From Paragordius varius (lineage: Eukaryota > Nematomorpha): a stretch of 64,000 nucleotides of DNA. Shown here piece after piece: positions 1-13,533 of this stretch. The notes under the pieces are model-generated. The model saw only the letters and a list, made by a program, of their open reading frames with translations. It searched no databases and was not told where the DNA came from. Within the stretch, counting starts at the first letter, position 1, and each line of letters begins with the position of its first letter. A program made the position numbers and the translations under genes. The stretch spans positions 3,968,001-4,032,000 of the forward strand of contig OZ176051.1 of assembly GCA_964247055.1 (NCBI GenBank), written 5' to 3'.

Positions 1-57
1 TTTTTTTTTAAGATTTTAGCTATTTTGATATCAATATAATTATTTTATTATAAATAC

Positions 58-3000
58 TTCTGATATCCCTTCATCATTCATTGCCTCCAATGCTAAACCA
101 TATGGTGAAATTATTAATGCAACATTGTGATAGTCAGGGTGCAAATTTATGTGAGAATTTGTAGACATATCTTATGGGATAAAAATTTTTTTCTAAATTA
201 AATTGAATAAAAAAAGATAAAAAAAATAAAAATGTTACTTGGATTAGATATCTTTTTGCGTTTGCGACTATTACATGGGCATGGGGGAAAGGTTATCACA
301 TTGTAACTGTGTGGGTAAAAATATACACGAATAAAATTAACAATGTTAATAAATTTCGTAAAATTAAAAAGAGGGATAATAAAGGTAAATTCAAAGTATT
401 TATTAAAAAAAGCTGGTAATTTTATCTGTTTTAGCTGGGTTAAAACAAGGTATGCCATTAAAATTCAAAATCACAGTGGAACAATTCAAATTCATCAAAA
501 AAATAAATTATGTATTTTTGGGCTAATGTAACTCATCATTAATATGAAATATATTTTTACGACATAGTTTTATATATTTCAGCATTATATTAGTTTTAAA
601 CAGAATTTCATATTTTAAAATAATTAAAAAATAAAGGTATTTATTAATGTAGAAAAACACTTAATTTATTTTAGGGTGAATTTGAATTGTTCAAGGTGAA
701 TTTAAACTGGCAATGGTATTTATAAACATACAAATCAATATACATTCGATTAAAAAGGTAAAAAAAATTAAATACGTCCGTTTATACCGCCATATATCAT
801 TAGCTAATAAATATTATCGAGCATAAATATATAATTTAAAGTAAAACTAAATCAGCAAACCATATTACTTGGCACATATATAAAACTCGAATAAACGCAC
901 GAAATATAAATAATTTTAGTCGTTTAAAAATATATTAAAAACAAAATTATAAAATATAGAAATCACAATTTTATAAAATTTACCAGGAAAGAGGCAAGAC
1001 AAGTTTTAAAACACCATAGTAATCCTTGTTAGCTTTACATGCTTCTATACGTAAGGGTAATGGGTCGTCCTCATTGCTATTCAACAAATTTTTAGCAGAA
1101 ATAATGCAATTCATATCTGAATCTCCGAATAATGCTGATGATGGCCAAATAATTTTTACACTATTTTCAATCAGGTTTCGATTTAATTGTTGTAATGCCT
1201 AAAAACAAATAATAAATAGCGTAAATTATAACTTTGAAATTGGTAAATAATAGGAGGAAAGAATTTTTCATTAAACAATGAATTATATTTTATTAACAAG
1301 ATAAAACCGAAAATATGAAAGTTTAAAAGTACCCATTTAGTAAAACATACACATTAACCATTATAATTGCTATAAAATTTTGAAAAAATTTCATCTTTTC
1401 TTCGAATACCGTTTATTATATTTATGGAAATATAAATATTTGAATTATTAGAATATTAAGGTGGTTGTAAATATATAATTATGAAAAATTATAATAATTT
1501 AAAATTATACGTGTGTAGTAAAGAACGTGAATCAAAGTTTAATTAAATGCAAGCGAAAAAATATGCAGTCAAATATTTTGATATAATTAAGTAAAAAACG
1601 AGATATTACATAAAAGAATATTATTGTCATTAATTCAATATTTTTGTTATTAACAAAAAAAATACGGAAGATTAAAATTTATAAAGAAAATAATGGTTTG
1701 AATGCTTAAAAGTGATAAAAAGTATATTATTAAATAAAAAAATACATTTCATATATTAATCTATTAATCTCTACATTTTCACAGGGTAGTAAAAGCAATT
1801 AAAATTAACCATTTTTTTTGGATACACGTTCACAAGGGTGTATAAACATATAATATGACCTTATATATAAAAATAATCCCTAAAATAACCTAAATATAAT
1901 ACAAAATAATAAATTTTCTTTCAATATCATTTGCTATATAATGAATAAAAAATTAAGAAAAAATGTTTGGAAAAAAGGCAATATATATTACTTGATGATA
2001 AAAATATTCTATGGTTTGTTGAGAGCTATTATTATTGCAAGAATCAATGATAAACGCTTCTAATGAAGGGACAAAAAGCCATTTTCGCAAAACTATACAG
2101 GTCGGGGATGAGGTTGAATAATTTTGAATGTAGAGTGAATGAGGGCATTCGTCTTTCCGGAGTTTGCGCTCTAGAAATTACATTTTATCGAATTAATATC
2201 TGAGAAATTCACTTAAAATGTTATAAACTGACCTTTATTAATAAAGCGTTGGTAAAATTTATAGTGTTAATGAAAACTAAGTTAAGTTCAAAAATTAATA
2301 TATAACATTTTATATTAATTTAAGTTGTTTTCGTCATAAGATCAATGAGGAAATAAGTTAAATATTAACAACAATTATTTATACCCAATCACATGATTAA
2401 ATATATTGAAAATACTGTTAAAAAATTATCTATTTTACATTTATTAAACATTTTTTTACAGTGAATCCATATTACAGTTTTATCCAGCCTTTACTCACAT
2501 AATAAACCGTATATGCCATTTGCCCTTCAAGAGTGTCCTTGAACATTTCAAGTTGGCCATTGAAAACTTTTCCTTGAACAATTCAAGTTGGTCAATCAAT
2601 TTTTTTAATAGGTCTATAATCAAACCGTGCATTATTCAAATATTTTATTATTTCTATCGTATTCTTTGATTTAACCAAACATTTATATCAATTATCTATT
2701 CAAAAACCGTACATCTTTATTAAGTTTTTACACAATATATTAATGTTAATAATATTTTAACGCATAATTAAAAAAAATTTTTTGGATTCAATTACAATTT
2801 TTCGCTGAAAACATTTATAATTAAATTACATTGTTGAATAGAAAAAAAATTCGTTTGAAACAAAAAATTTGTTTTTAAATAAATAAATATATAAGAATCC
2901 AAGAGATTTAGGTTAAAAAATAATGAAATAATAAAATTCATGCAAAAAATATGGTTAAAATTAAAATCAAAAAGTTTAAGGACCAACTTAAATGCAAATG

Positions 3001-5843
3001 GTATAAAGATATTTTATAATTTCTAATTAACCCCATATATATATATATAAACCAAATTCCTGATTCAAAATTTCAAACAAAGCAAAATATTCGCAATGTT
3101 TCAGTGCAATTTTTTCACACAAAAGTTGGTAAACATCGGTTGTCTTGAATGATTTCAAAATTGGTAACACACATATGGTCATATCAGGGAGCATTATTTT
3201 CATTTCAACTTTTATGTTTTGCGTTGCCGAATTAACCATAACATTATCCATTATTATATTCTACAGTAAAAATTTTGAATACTATAAAAACATAAAAAGT
3301 ATTTTTTTGTAAATAAGAAACCATATTTGCGAACCTTAATTTTTAAATATAATTATCGTTGAGTGGCAAAATAAATTTAAATTGGAAACATAGCCAATTA
3401 TATTTTCATACTTATAATATACGTTATATGGGAAAATATGTTCTTTGTCAAAAAATAGTCTGTAATATAATAAAATATTGACATTTTTAATTTTTTAAAA
3501 TTTTAAAAAAATAAAATAATTGTATATAATTATCGAAAAATTTAATATACTTGTTCCTGTTGCGGTATTTCGTCCGATAAAAAATGGTGCATTATATTAC
3601 TTTCCCCAATAACTTTCACGGAACAAACTATGTTATAACAGCAAAATATAATTTAAAAATTTGGTTAATTTTTTTAAATATGTATATGTTATTGAAATTT
3701 TTTTGATCAAAAAAACGGTATTTTACCAAAGAGAAGCAAAAATTTAAAATTTGCAAATTTACCACACCTTAAATAATGAAAAAAAAATACTTTATATAGA
3801 AAAAAAAATAATAAACTTTACCAATTTCCAAGTATTGTTCCAAACTACGCCTTCGTGCATCAATTTGTTGATCCGTTAAAGAGAATGGCCATTTCCTAGG
3901 AAATTTTGGGAATTTGAAATCAGCAAAATGTTTGCGTAATTCGTGATGCAAGTCTGAAAACTCTCTGTACCTTCGGCAACATATATGTCTCCCCGCAAGA
4001 TAAATATTAAATACCTAGGAGACATTAAATTATTTATTATGTTTTAATATTTTTTCACGGGTAAAAACTCTTTGAATTAAAATATCTTAATTATTATGAA
4101 TAAAAATATACGTAAGTTTATTTTATTTCTCCACGATCAGTAATTACAGTAGATTAATAAATAATTATCATGAAAAAATGAAAAATAATGATTAGCACAC
4201 GGTTAAAAAATATGGTAGATGTGTAAATAAATACAACAGAAAGGATTCATTAAGGGTCAAATATGGTGTAATTTTACATAATTTTTTAACCATGTGCTAA
4301 TTATTTTTTTCATTTGGATATTCATTTGTCTCGTGATAATCATTTATATTAATTTTACTGTAAGATCTTGAATACAGATCCTGCATTTATGTCTTTCGAT
4401 AGATTAGAAAATGATAAAATATAGAATATCATAGAATTTTAAACTTATATAACATAAATGTATCCACATAGGAATTCATGCGCAAAATTTGAATCATTTT
4501 AAACACGTTAATAAGATGGCGGCAAATTTCGGTCATTATAACCTATTTTATTAACTTAAAAATTAGGATTAAATATTATCCGTAGAACATTTATTTTACC
4601 AAACCAAAAATAATGGATTTTTTTCCAAATTGTAAATATTAGCTAGCAATGGATTCATAAATATATAATATAGATGGGGACACATCTATATAAATTGAAA
4701 TATTAAATGGTTATTCTTTAATCTGTATTTATATTTGGCCGAGGTTAGTTAAATATATCGATTAAAGAAACCGTTTTTGTAAAAATAAAACCTCTCTTTA
4801 ATTTATACAATTATTAAATTTTGTCACATTATTGATATTAAAAAATAAACCCCTTTCAATGCTAAAATCAAATTGTAATAATAAAATTTTACAACTACTT
4901 ACCACATATTTTTCGTGGTCAGTTTCGATTGTGGAAAAATCTGGGATAGAAATAGGTAATGACCGTTTTTCATTATAATCAAAATTTGGAAGTATATTAA
5001 CATTAGTATTGGTCGCATAGCTGTCAGGCATATGGCTATTACTATTGTTGTTGTTTTTTTCATCCATATCTTCGTAATAATGATATACATATTCTCGCCG
5101 TGGATTAAAACGATGATTATATGAAAAAGTAGGATTCACATTTTTAGGATTATTAGAAGAAGGATCGTCTGTAAAAAATACACAGCGTATTAAAAAATAA
5201 ATAGGTGGAGCGCCGGACTCTTCAAACAGAGTTAGAACCCAGGACGTGCGCAATTTTTTATCATCACTGTCAATCCTAGACAAGCGTGTTAAAGCATTAA
5301 CAAGTACTAATATAAATTAAGTCCCTACTTTTAATAAAAAAGAAAAATGAGACTCTAAACTGTATATTTTTTTAAGTATAAATTTAAATAACGGGAATAA
5401 ACCATTAAAATACGGAGATAACTTACCGTTTGGATTTTCGGAATATGGATCATCCAAAATATCTTCATAAACTTTAAGCCGCGGATCAAGAGATATGACA
5501 GTTAATCGAAGAATGTCTCCTGATGCTTTGATACATTCAACAACTTGTTTGTGAGTGGCTCCTTCCACATTAACACCGTTTCTAAATTAATTAAATTAAA
5601 AGATTACATTTCGAGAATCATGTCTCCAGGCAGAATTCCTGCTTTTTCTGCAGATCCACCGGGTAAAACGGCACTTATGTGTTGCATAGGTGCGTATAAT
5701 TCACCATTTATGCTCTTTATCTGACCACCCTCATTTATTTGCCCCCGAACATTAAACCCATATCCAGTTTCAGATTTGATTATGGTTAATTCATGAGGTT
5801 GCAAATTGATTTTTCTGATTGTACTACAAGTGTTAGTGATCAT
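58..5843 (-). CDS. SNX27: Sorting nexin 27 (PDZ-PX-FERM-like), ten exons, C-terminus beyond left edge
   Basis: SNX27 is an endosomal adaptor: its PDZ domain binds cargo tails, the PX domain binds PI3P, and the FERM-like part binds NPxY cargo and Ras for retromer recycling. Exons on the minus strand: 5608-5843, 5427-5581, 4903-5168, 3822-4014, 3551-3627, 3053-3260, 1992-2170, 984-1198, 239-306, 58-170; all phases agree. Exons 1-2 give the PDZ with GYGFNVRG, the SNX27-type carboxylate loop, and GATHKQVV, which keeps the alpha-B histidine. Exons 3-5 give the PX domain ([27 protein letters not shown]). Exons 6-7 give the first FERM-like lobe ([22 protein letters not shown]). Exons 9-10 give [10 protein letters not shown] and [10 protein letters not shown], matching FPHCACDSRRKGHVITAIS in the vertebrate protein. 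About 570 codons are visible, more than usual at this point because exon 3 has an Asn-rich insert. Intron 1 is 26 nt. The start is the ATG at 5843; the N-terminus is short. Identity is strong; the terminal exon is not in the window. Confidence 0.94.
470..722. repeat. Foldback repeat of family D inside SNX27 intron 8
   Basis: The right end reads GGGTGAATTTGAATTGTTCA then a variant of the same unit, followed by a CAATGGTAT end. A shorter inverted match (ACAATTCAAATTCATC) lies near 485. The same units make a fuller inverted repeat at 45831-46186. It lies wholly within intron 8 (307-983) of SNX27. Confidence 0.55.
2505..3008. repeat. Foldback element, family C, in SNX27 intron 6
   Basis: The left end contains ATGCCATTTGCCCTTCAAG followed by several degenerate TTGAACATTTCAAGTTGG units. 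The right end has the inverted form GGACCAACTTAAATGCAAAT. A second copy with the same layout lies at 21225-21710. Length is about 0.5 kb and no protein is encoded, so it is a non-autonomous inverted-repeat element. Superfamily unknown. Confidence 0.6.
5195..5395 (+). mobile_element. tRNA-derived SINE in SNX27 intron 2
   Basis: The head reads GGTGGAGCGCCGGACTC, the usual A-box region of a tRNA gene, followed about 20 bases on by GAGTTAGAACCCAGG, a slightly decayed B box. The tail contains GACTCTAAACTGTATATTTT. A 5'-truncated relative at 19425-19600 has a better B box (GAGTTCGAACCCCG) and the same tail, which shows dispersal as a repeat family. It sits in intron 2 (5169-5426), opposite to the gene. 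Confidence 0.7.
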
Positions 5844-6389
5844 AGGGTTTCACATCGGTAAATGTGTAACATACGGTGAAAGACTTTATATCATTGTTAT
5901 TAGAGCGTTTAAATCCCTCATCATGCTAACAAAAATTCTAATATTTTGGCATATCATTAACTATATTTGAATAGTATTTTATTAATAATTATAGCATGTT
6001 ACCTTGTAACATCGATTGATTCTTAAAAAAGCAGTAATTAATACTTAATATACACTAAATTGAGAGAATCACGCATTATATATTATTTAATTTATTAAAA
6101 ATTAAGCTAATATGCGTATCTTATAAAAAATAAATTTGATTTTTTTTCGATAAAGACTTTCCAATAAAAGTCGATTAAATTTTTTTTCAAAAATACGCAT
6201 TTCAGCTTAATTTTTATTAAATTTATTAATATATAATTTTTTAAATATTAGAATTATTTGATACTATTTGAATGCTAATCAGTCGAAATAGTTATTATAT
6301 CTTTCGGAAAAAACTCAATGGGCTTGTCAATATATATATACTCCATCACCTTTTGGAATTTTTATTCAGCGATTTGATTCAATTATCTT

Positions 6390-6760
6390 AAACAGTATTT
6401 AGGTATTAGTCCCAATTTAAAAATATGCTTCTTTAAACTTTTAGGCGCAAACTACAAAATTTTTTCAGAATCTAAAATTATGCGATTTTTTCCATTATAT
6501 TTTTTAAATCGCTAATGTAACTGGTAAATATATGCCTATGATTTATGTAAATATTTCTAAAAATCAGGCTACATTTTACCAAAAAAGCTTGTATTGATTT
6601 TAATAACAGCTGATAGTTTCAATCCTGTTTTGGAGCAGGCCCAAATCTAAGAGTCTAGAAGCCATAAAACAAAAAATATAAGCTTATTTATCTAATATAT
6701 GAGAGCAATATTTGTTAATTAAATTTTAAATATAAATTGAGCTCTAAAAATACCTTAACA
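6390..6760. repeat. Dispersed repeat, family F
   Basis: Shared landmarks include TTTAGGCGCAAACTAC, AATCGCTAATGTAACTGG, CAATCCTGTTTTGGAGC and AATATAAGCTTATTTATCTA. Recognisable relatives occur at 13040-13260, 44780-45140, 46730-46890 and, inverted, 52890-53165. No coding capacity is seen. This looks like a non-autonomous DNA element or its internal part; the boundaries are not defined. Confidence 0.5.
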
Positions 6761-7492
6761 GCTACAAAAAAGTAAGTAGATCATGAGGTGTGAACAAAAT
6801 CCTGACAATGCTGTTTATTTTTTTATTTCTATTGTTCGTTATTTAGGGGGTTTATATCCTTCAATACCCACCTCTTTTACTTGTATAATAGCAATATATC
6901 ATAGCAATTTTTATAATAACACCTTATTTGGGATAATTTTATATCCCCTGGCAATTTAATAATTGATTTTTATAAAAAGTAATTAAGGTATTACGCTTTT
7001 TAAAAATTATTTTTTTAGGCACATGCTCGAAAATTTTAATAAAAAATGTAAAATTGTAAAAAAAATTATATTAAACTCTTAGCTGCATTTTTTTTCAATA
7101 AATTATTTTTGATTCACAGGCTTAAAACTGTATATGGTTAGAAAGTTAAATAATTCTTTAGAAAGGATCGAAGGCATATTACCACCAAACACATGATATT
7201 TATTTATTCAAGAAGCTGTCGCTTATACTCTGGAACATTTTATATATATTTTATAATAAAAAAAAACAAACAGTCGTTTATTTTTTAGAAGAAGCTCTGA
7301 GATATAAACCGTAAAATGTCATGTGTAGAAAAAATAAAAATGTAAAGTTTGATTCTTTTATTCGGAGTTGTTAAGAAACGACAATGTCTATTCCCAATAT
7401 AAACGGGGTTTTACTACATTTTTAAGCATTCTTGATAGCATGGTAACTCCGAAATGGAGGAGTATAAAAAAATTACTTAAATAATGCATAGA

Positions 7493-8500
7493 TTCTGATA
7501 GGAAAAGATCAGGATTATCATTGTGCTTTTGGTTTTGGCCCTTATGATGACATAAAAATGTTTTAGACTTTTGTGGTAAGATATCAGAAAATGGCGAAAT
7601 TTTAGCACTTGTAATAAAATTTTTTTGGTAGAAGCTAATGCCTCATCTAAAAATTAAAATATATAGTGAACTACCTGTAAAAGCAAAACTATATTTTTAA
7701 AATAGAGTAGGCTCCAAAAATCCAAGATTTTTCTCTTTTAAAATTTTTTAATAAACAAAAAAATGCCGGGATTGCGCGATTTCGATATCAAAAAAAAATA
7801 TTTTTTAATGCATTTCTAAAAAAATTTGGATTTTAGTCACATTTTGTTGAAGCGTAATTCATCCTATATGTAGTGATAAAACGGTACAAAAACGCTTTTA
7901 GATATTTAAAAACACTTGTTCTATTGATGATCAGAATTTAAATTAAAGGTTTACTTTCAGATTTTGATTAATTTTTATAAATATACAATTTATATTTGAC
8001 ATAATAAGGACGAACATATATTATATTCAAAATTCAGAGGTGATAGAAATGTTCAGCAACATTATAAAAAAGTGGTTTTGTTTCGATCATGCCTAAAAAG
8101 AAGATAAAATACACTTTAACAAAATTTTGCTAAAAATTAAATTTTTGTATATGTTTTTGAAAATATTTCTTATGTCAATAGCATTTGCGCAATCGGGAAT
8201 TTTTTCGTCAATTTAAAGAAAACTAGCTCATTTTAGAAGAGCAAAAAAATTTGGGATTTTGCCCATTTTTGTATATTAGATTATTTAAAAATATAAGTAT
8301 TGTTTTGTTTTTATAAATTTATGATATGATATTTTTTAGTGATATTTTTTGGAATAAAGCATTTAGCTTTCACCATAAAATTTATTACATGTGATCAGAA
8401 TTTGTCATTTTGCGATATGGAGCACTTACCACAAAAGGGTAATTAAATCACTCGTACAAGACAAAAAGCACTATGATAAGCCTGATACATTTTAATAACA
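7493..8500. repeat. Long foldback element, family A, copy 1
   Basis: The left arm begins CTGATAGGAAAAGATCAGG, then TTGTGCTTTTGGTTTTGGCC and CTTTTGTGGTAAG. The right arm carries the same landmarks inverted: GAGCACTTACCACAAAAG and ATGATAAGCCTGATACAT. A central pair (GGGATTGCGCGATTTC and TTGCGCAATCGGGAATTTTT) is inverted too, so nearly the whole 1 kb can fold on itself. Related copies lie at 23471-24586 and 19668-21104, with a left half at 12170-12310. No transposase is encoded. Confidence 0.75.
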
Positions 8501-8511
8501 ACATATATATG

Positions 8512-8512
<1 letters not shown>

Positions 8513-8546
<34 letters not shown>

Positions 8547-8580
8547 GAGATTTACGCTAGTATATATATATATATATATA
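8513..8580 (+). repeat. TA microsatellite with a 16-nt Helitron 3' end
   Basis: An alternating TA tract is interrupted at 8545-8560 by ACGAGATTTACGCTAG. This is identical to the last 16 bases of the Helitron ending at 30185, which is also followed by a TA tract. The hairpin that precedes this end in full copies is absent here. Confidence 0.6.
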
Positions 8581-10689
8581 TTTCAACATGTTTTTTTGTG
8601 GACACAGTGTAATAAATTGGGTATCTTTCCTTAACTCTCTTCGAGGTGTAGGAGATAAGCATGATTAGATAGACATACTTGATATACCCACCCAAGTCTG
8701 CATAAACGCATACAATAGCCAAATATCTCCAGCAAATACTATGATTCGCCAACATATATTTATGTATATATATTGACATATTCTCTTAATAATCTAAAAA
8801 TGCTTTCTGAAAATTTGGGGATAATGCTGAACATAACTGAAATATGGTTAGGGGTCCTATTCAGTCAAAGGAATCAGACTTTGCAGCAGTGATAGTCAAA
8901 CAGCCGCTCTAAAAGTAGCTTCATATGGCCCTAGAAGTATATCGATCTGCAAATGGGCCAAACAATTATGAAAATTTTATCAGTATTATATGGTGCACGG
9001 CCCTTGAGACAAAGATTTTTTGCGACACTTTAAAAGTTTTTTGTGCGTACGACAGATTTTAATAATGGGGATTACCCTTTGAGTGACCGTTGTGTCTTAG
9101 AGAATTTTTGAATAAGGACTTCCTCGGACTTCAGGGTGCGGCTGATAACATATATTTTTGCACCGTTTATAAGGGGTTAATGAGTGTTTCTAACAAAAAT
9201 CAATAAATTTAAAGAAGGCGAATCTAACATTTCATAACCTTTTGGGTAGTTTCATTCTCCGGAGCGAAGCATCTTAAAAAGTATTTAAGGTATTGGGTCA
9301 AATTTGAAAATATGTTTTTTTAACTTTTCAGGCGTTAAAAAATTTATAATTGCAAAAATTCCTCATCTCAAACTTTAGGCCATTTTAATCTTTGGTTGTT
9401 TCAATCGTCTTTTATAACCATTCCGATTCGGAACTCTAAATTCAAAACTGAAAAAAATATATTTATCTAATACAGGATAACAATGTCCGATAATTAAATT
9501 TACAAAATCACTTTTAAACATATTTAAGCTCTAGAGTTGGGGTGTCCAATAAGTGGGATAAATAATATATGTGAATCGGGCCGGTGTTTTGCTATTGAAA
9601 ATCGTAACTTTTTTACATGCTTAAATACAATAAGGTCTGTATAATAATAATTCACATCATAAAATTAACTGTATATTAACCTAAAATTTATAATATAGGA
9701 CCTAAGTTTTCGTTTCAATAGAAATAAAAATTGGATATAGTATGATTGTTTAAAGCTTTATACTTATTACCATTTATGCTGTTTTGAAGATTTTAAAATG
9801 CACCATAAACATTGGATAATTAAGCATCTTATCTCGATATTCAATCTTAGTTATACATCCTTTTCTAAAGATATTACAGATAATCATAAGCTTTTTCGTT
9901 TAAAGTAAATGAACTTCTACTTTTAGCGTTAGTTCCTTGACCAGATAAACCCAATCTCAAAAATTGTTTTTATCGTTTAAACTTATCACTTTAGTACCTG
10001 AAAATTTGTATGTGAAATGAAGCGCTATGATTCTAATCAATTGATAAAGTTAAAAATATAAAAAGATATTTTAATTTTTTGGTAAATCATTAATTTAGAT
10101 GGGCATTTTTACGATAAAATAAAAATATTCTAGTTTTTAAAAAACCGTATCCCAGTCAAAAACGTTCACCGATCCGTTTCACCAGTAAATAAAAACTTTT
10201 CCATAAAAAATTATCCCAATTAATAATGCTTTAACGATTTATTTCCTAAAAAAAAACTTAAAAGAATATTATTTAACAACACAATCAACCTGCACAGCTG
10301 TGGTTCTTTTATTTGCTTTTACAATTTAGGATATTATACACCTTTGTGGCATTGCTCTATATCGAAAAATCGTTGCGCACACATACTAAACATTTTTTTT
10401 GGTGAAAGCTACATGTTTTATTCCAAAAATATCATTTTAATTAAATTTCAAATTTCAGATATAGGCTCCCAAAGACTAAGTTTTTAGCTCCTCCAAAACA
10501 AGTTATTCTGTAATATGTGGTAAATTATTACATAAAAAATAAAGAATGTATTAACGGCAGATTAACTGTTTAAGACATTATAAATCATTTTTATAGGTTT
10601 GAATTGGGTATCTACTGAAATCAGACTGCATTTAAGTTAATTAAATTACTGAAAGAAAGGATTTAAATATATGCATCTATTTTAATAAA

Positions 10690-11110
10690 AATTATATGAA
10701 TAAGCCAAAATATCTAAATTAAAATTAGTTTCGGAAAGAAAATCCAACCCAACTATATTTTAACGCCATTTTTATTTTACAACATTTTTGCATAATGGAT
10801 TATTTGATTTTATTCTAAAACGTACCTAATTTTGTATAATAGTCACACCTAGTATTGATAATGGAAAAATGGATTTTGCTTATTTTAACATTTAGCTAAT
10901 GCAACATGTCAAGCCGACTAAATTTTTACCTTGAGGTTTATCCATAAAATAAATAAACTCAGTTTTTTTTATATTTTTTTTATATTTAGGTGAATGATGT
11001 GTAAATGCTAACTTTTACAATAATTTTTATTTGTTTCACTTTAGAAAGAATTGATTTCAAACAGAGCAGGGGTCTCCATAGACCCCAATTTGATGAAATA
11101 ATGTGTTTCG
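10690..11110 (+). repeat. Dispersed repeat, family E, distant copy
   Basis: Landmarks shared with the 48.8-52.8 kb cluster are a TTTTTATTTTACAACATTTT block near the start and a palindromic end GGGGTCTCCATAGACCCC near 11070-11090. It has no open reading frame of note. Confidence 0.5.
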
Positions 11111-11705
11111 AAATGTTGAGGCTAAACAATTCCATCTTTAAAGAATTATAATTTAAACATTTGTTTCACGGGATTAGTTACCCTGTTTTGTAAAATACAT
11201 TTTAGATTTTAAAAATTAAAGATAAACGAATCGTTTACTAAAAAATTTTAGGTGATAGAATGTGCAACATCATAATTTGGAAAATTTTATTAGGATATAA
11301 TACACTGTTTTTATACATTTTTTCCATGCTCCGACTTCAAGAAAATACGGTTAATCAAAGTTTTTTAAAAATCAAGTTTCATAACATAGGCATTTTATAA
11401 AAAATATTTTTTTTGACGTCATAACCATATATTAAAATTCTCATTGCAAAATCTCGACCTTTTTGCGTTTATTGTAAAAATCTGGCCAATTTTTGAGAAA
11501 GCATTTAAAGAACCCACATATAAAATTTTATATTGTTTTGATTTTTATATATGATAATTTTTATTATATAATCTTTTAACTTCTAGCTTTCACCAGCATA
11601 AGGTGCATAAATTGTTATTATTTAATATTATCACAAAAGCCTAAATATATTTCTACTAGTAGATTCCAAAAATTGAAAGCACCATGACAAAACATGAAAT
11701 TTCAA

Positions 11706-11945
11706 TTATTTCGTCAAGATATTTATATACCGACTTTTGTGCATCGTGTTTAGTGTAATATTAAAATCTTTATCCGTTTTTTGCGCTTTTATTTTATTCA
11801 ATTCATATATTTTATGTAGACATTCTATAATGCTTTGTTTAAACAAAATTGGTAGTGATACCACTGATATTAAGGATTGATGACCTTTCATTTTTGTGCG
11901 CGATGATATATGGGTCAAATTTATATCCAATAGTTCAATCTTGTG
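11706..11945 (-). CDS. Unidentified exon-like frame
   Basis: An open frame of about 75 codons whose composition looks more like protein than its surroundings: mixed charged and hydrophobic residues including SSRTKMKGHQSLISVVSLP and KQSIIECLHKIYELNK. A candidate acceptor (ACAAG at about 11946) precedes it, and a possible donor GTATATAA lies near 11722. I could not join it in frame to another exon, and I do not recognise the family. It may be an orphan exon, a repeat-derived frame or chance. Confidence 0.25.
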   Translation of the reverse strand, partial: HKIELLDINLTHISSRTKMKGHQSLISVVSLPILFKQSIIECLHKIYELNKIKAQKTDKDFNITLNTMHKSRYINILTK

Positions 11946-12138
11946 AATAAATACTGTTTTAAAAGTTATTTTAGTTAAAATTTAATTAAATATTCATTAA
12001 TTAGATAAACAAAATTATATTTTTAATAGTTTAGCGTAATACCAGATATTTTGAACTTTGACGCAGTAATTAAAACTTACTTTGCCTGTTTTACACCATC
12101 ATGTGGAATATTACACAGCCAAAAAATACCATGATAAA

Positions 12139-12174
<36 letters not shown>

Positions 12175-13533
12175 TGATAGGAAAATATCATTATCAGGTT
12201 CTTTTGGTTGCGACCTTAAATTAAAGAACGTTATTTACACTTTTGTGGTAATTGCTCCGTATAAAATTGCAAAAGGTGCGCAATTTTTTCAAATTATTTT
12301 TTTATTTTAAATTTTGAGGTACCTCTTTTTGCGACAGCCCTGAGTGAAAGAGCCATTAGCCAGAATCTTAAGTGGAGTTCGAGATTTATAGTTTCGCCAC
12401 TGCGCAAAAGGCTGCAATCAAAAGCGGTTTGACCGATTCAAAACCCAATTTTATGTATAGCAGAAAATAAAATACTAACCAATTAAAAATAGGCCAATCT
12501 TAGTTTTTTACCGCAAAAAAACCATTTCTTTACAATATGGGTTTATTTTTACAGAGGGTACTATATGAATTTCTAAAATAATTTTTTTGACTAAATAAAA
12601 GGTAATAATTATATATTCACAAAGAGTTAACTTTTTTTAATTTCAAAAAGCAGTACAAAAGTGGGCGCAGTATAGTCGCAGTTTTTCTCCGAAAATCCAG
12701 TACTGTACTGCGAAAAACAGCGTATCTGGTCACATTAGTTTAGTGTCATAGAGTCTAAAATTAGGACAGCACCAAAACATGAGTGAAACAAACAGCTGAT
12801 ATTAAAATAAATATATATCAATCTTTTATTAATTATTTATTGTTTTAGCGATTTAACATTTCTTTATGGGGTAGTTTTTATAAAGCGATAAAAAAATTTA
12901 ATATCCTATTTATTTGTATTAAGCAGACTTTAAAAATATTCTTTCTTCAGCTAAAATGTAAAATTATAAAAAACAATTGTCCCCATATTTATAAATTCTT
13001 TTGAATCGCCATTGCAACAGGCAAAAATGATTATAATGGTTAGAAAATGTAAATAAATAACACTTAAAAAGCTTTCAAGATTTATTTTACTAACAAAAAC
13101 TTGATATAGTTGTATTTTCAATCGTGTTTTGGAGCTGTCCCAATAGACAGTAGAAGCAAAATTGTAAAACATATAAGCTTTTTTATCTAATACATGAGCA
13201 AATTGATTGATAAATAATAAATTTTAACTGAAACTTTTAAAACTGTAATTTATTTAAAAGGTTGAGCCCGGTCATTTAAAACTACCCCAAAAAATAAGCT
13301 AGGAGAAAAATTGAAAAGATAATGGATGTTGAAAATATCAAAGAAAAAATGACGGCGAAAAGTTTTAGTTTTTCTGTATAATGTGCTTAAAAGACCAAAA
13401 AACATATTTTAAATTCTTAAGTATTTAAATTTCAAATCACGGCATTTAAAACTACCGCAAAATGTCATGGAGTGTTACAGTGAAAGTAATTTTATTAACT
13501 CATAACGCATAATTAAGGAATGTTAGGTACAGC

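Larger units (their letters stand above)
5844..13533. other. Gene-poor repeat region between SNX27 and the TIMM10 copy
   Basis: No confident host gene. It holds a family F repeat copy (6390-6760), a foldback element (7493-8500), TA microsatellites (8513-8580, 12139-12171), a slightly less A+T-rich stretch of unknown nature at 8860-9190, another family F-like stretch (9280-9510), a family E repeat (10690-11110), an exon-like frame (11706-11930) and a half foldback (12170-12310). The 5' flank of SNX27 shows no clear core promoter. Confidence 0.6.

Noticed and set aside
5203-5250. Functional tRNA gene
   Set aside because: Only the A-box and B-box regions resemble a tRNA; the B box is mutated, no acceptor stem closes, and a SINE body follows.
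12061-12125. Possible minus-strand exon reading FWLCNIPHDGVKQA with a GTAAGT donor, as partner of 11706-11945
   Set aside because: The open frame leaves two bases at the donor, and both nearby acceptors then give an early stop, so the two pieces cannot be joined.
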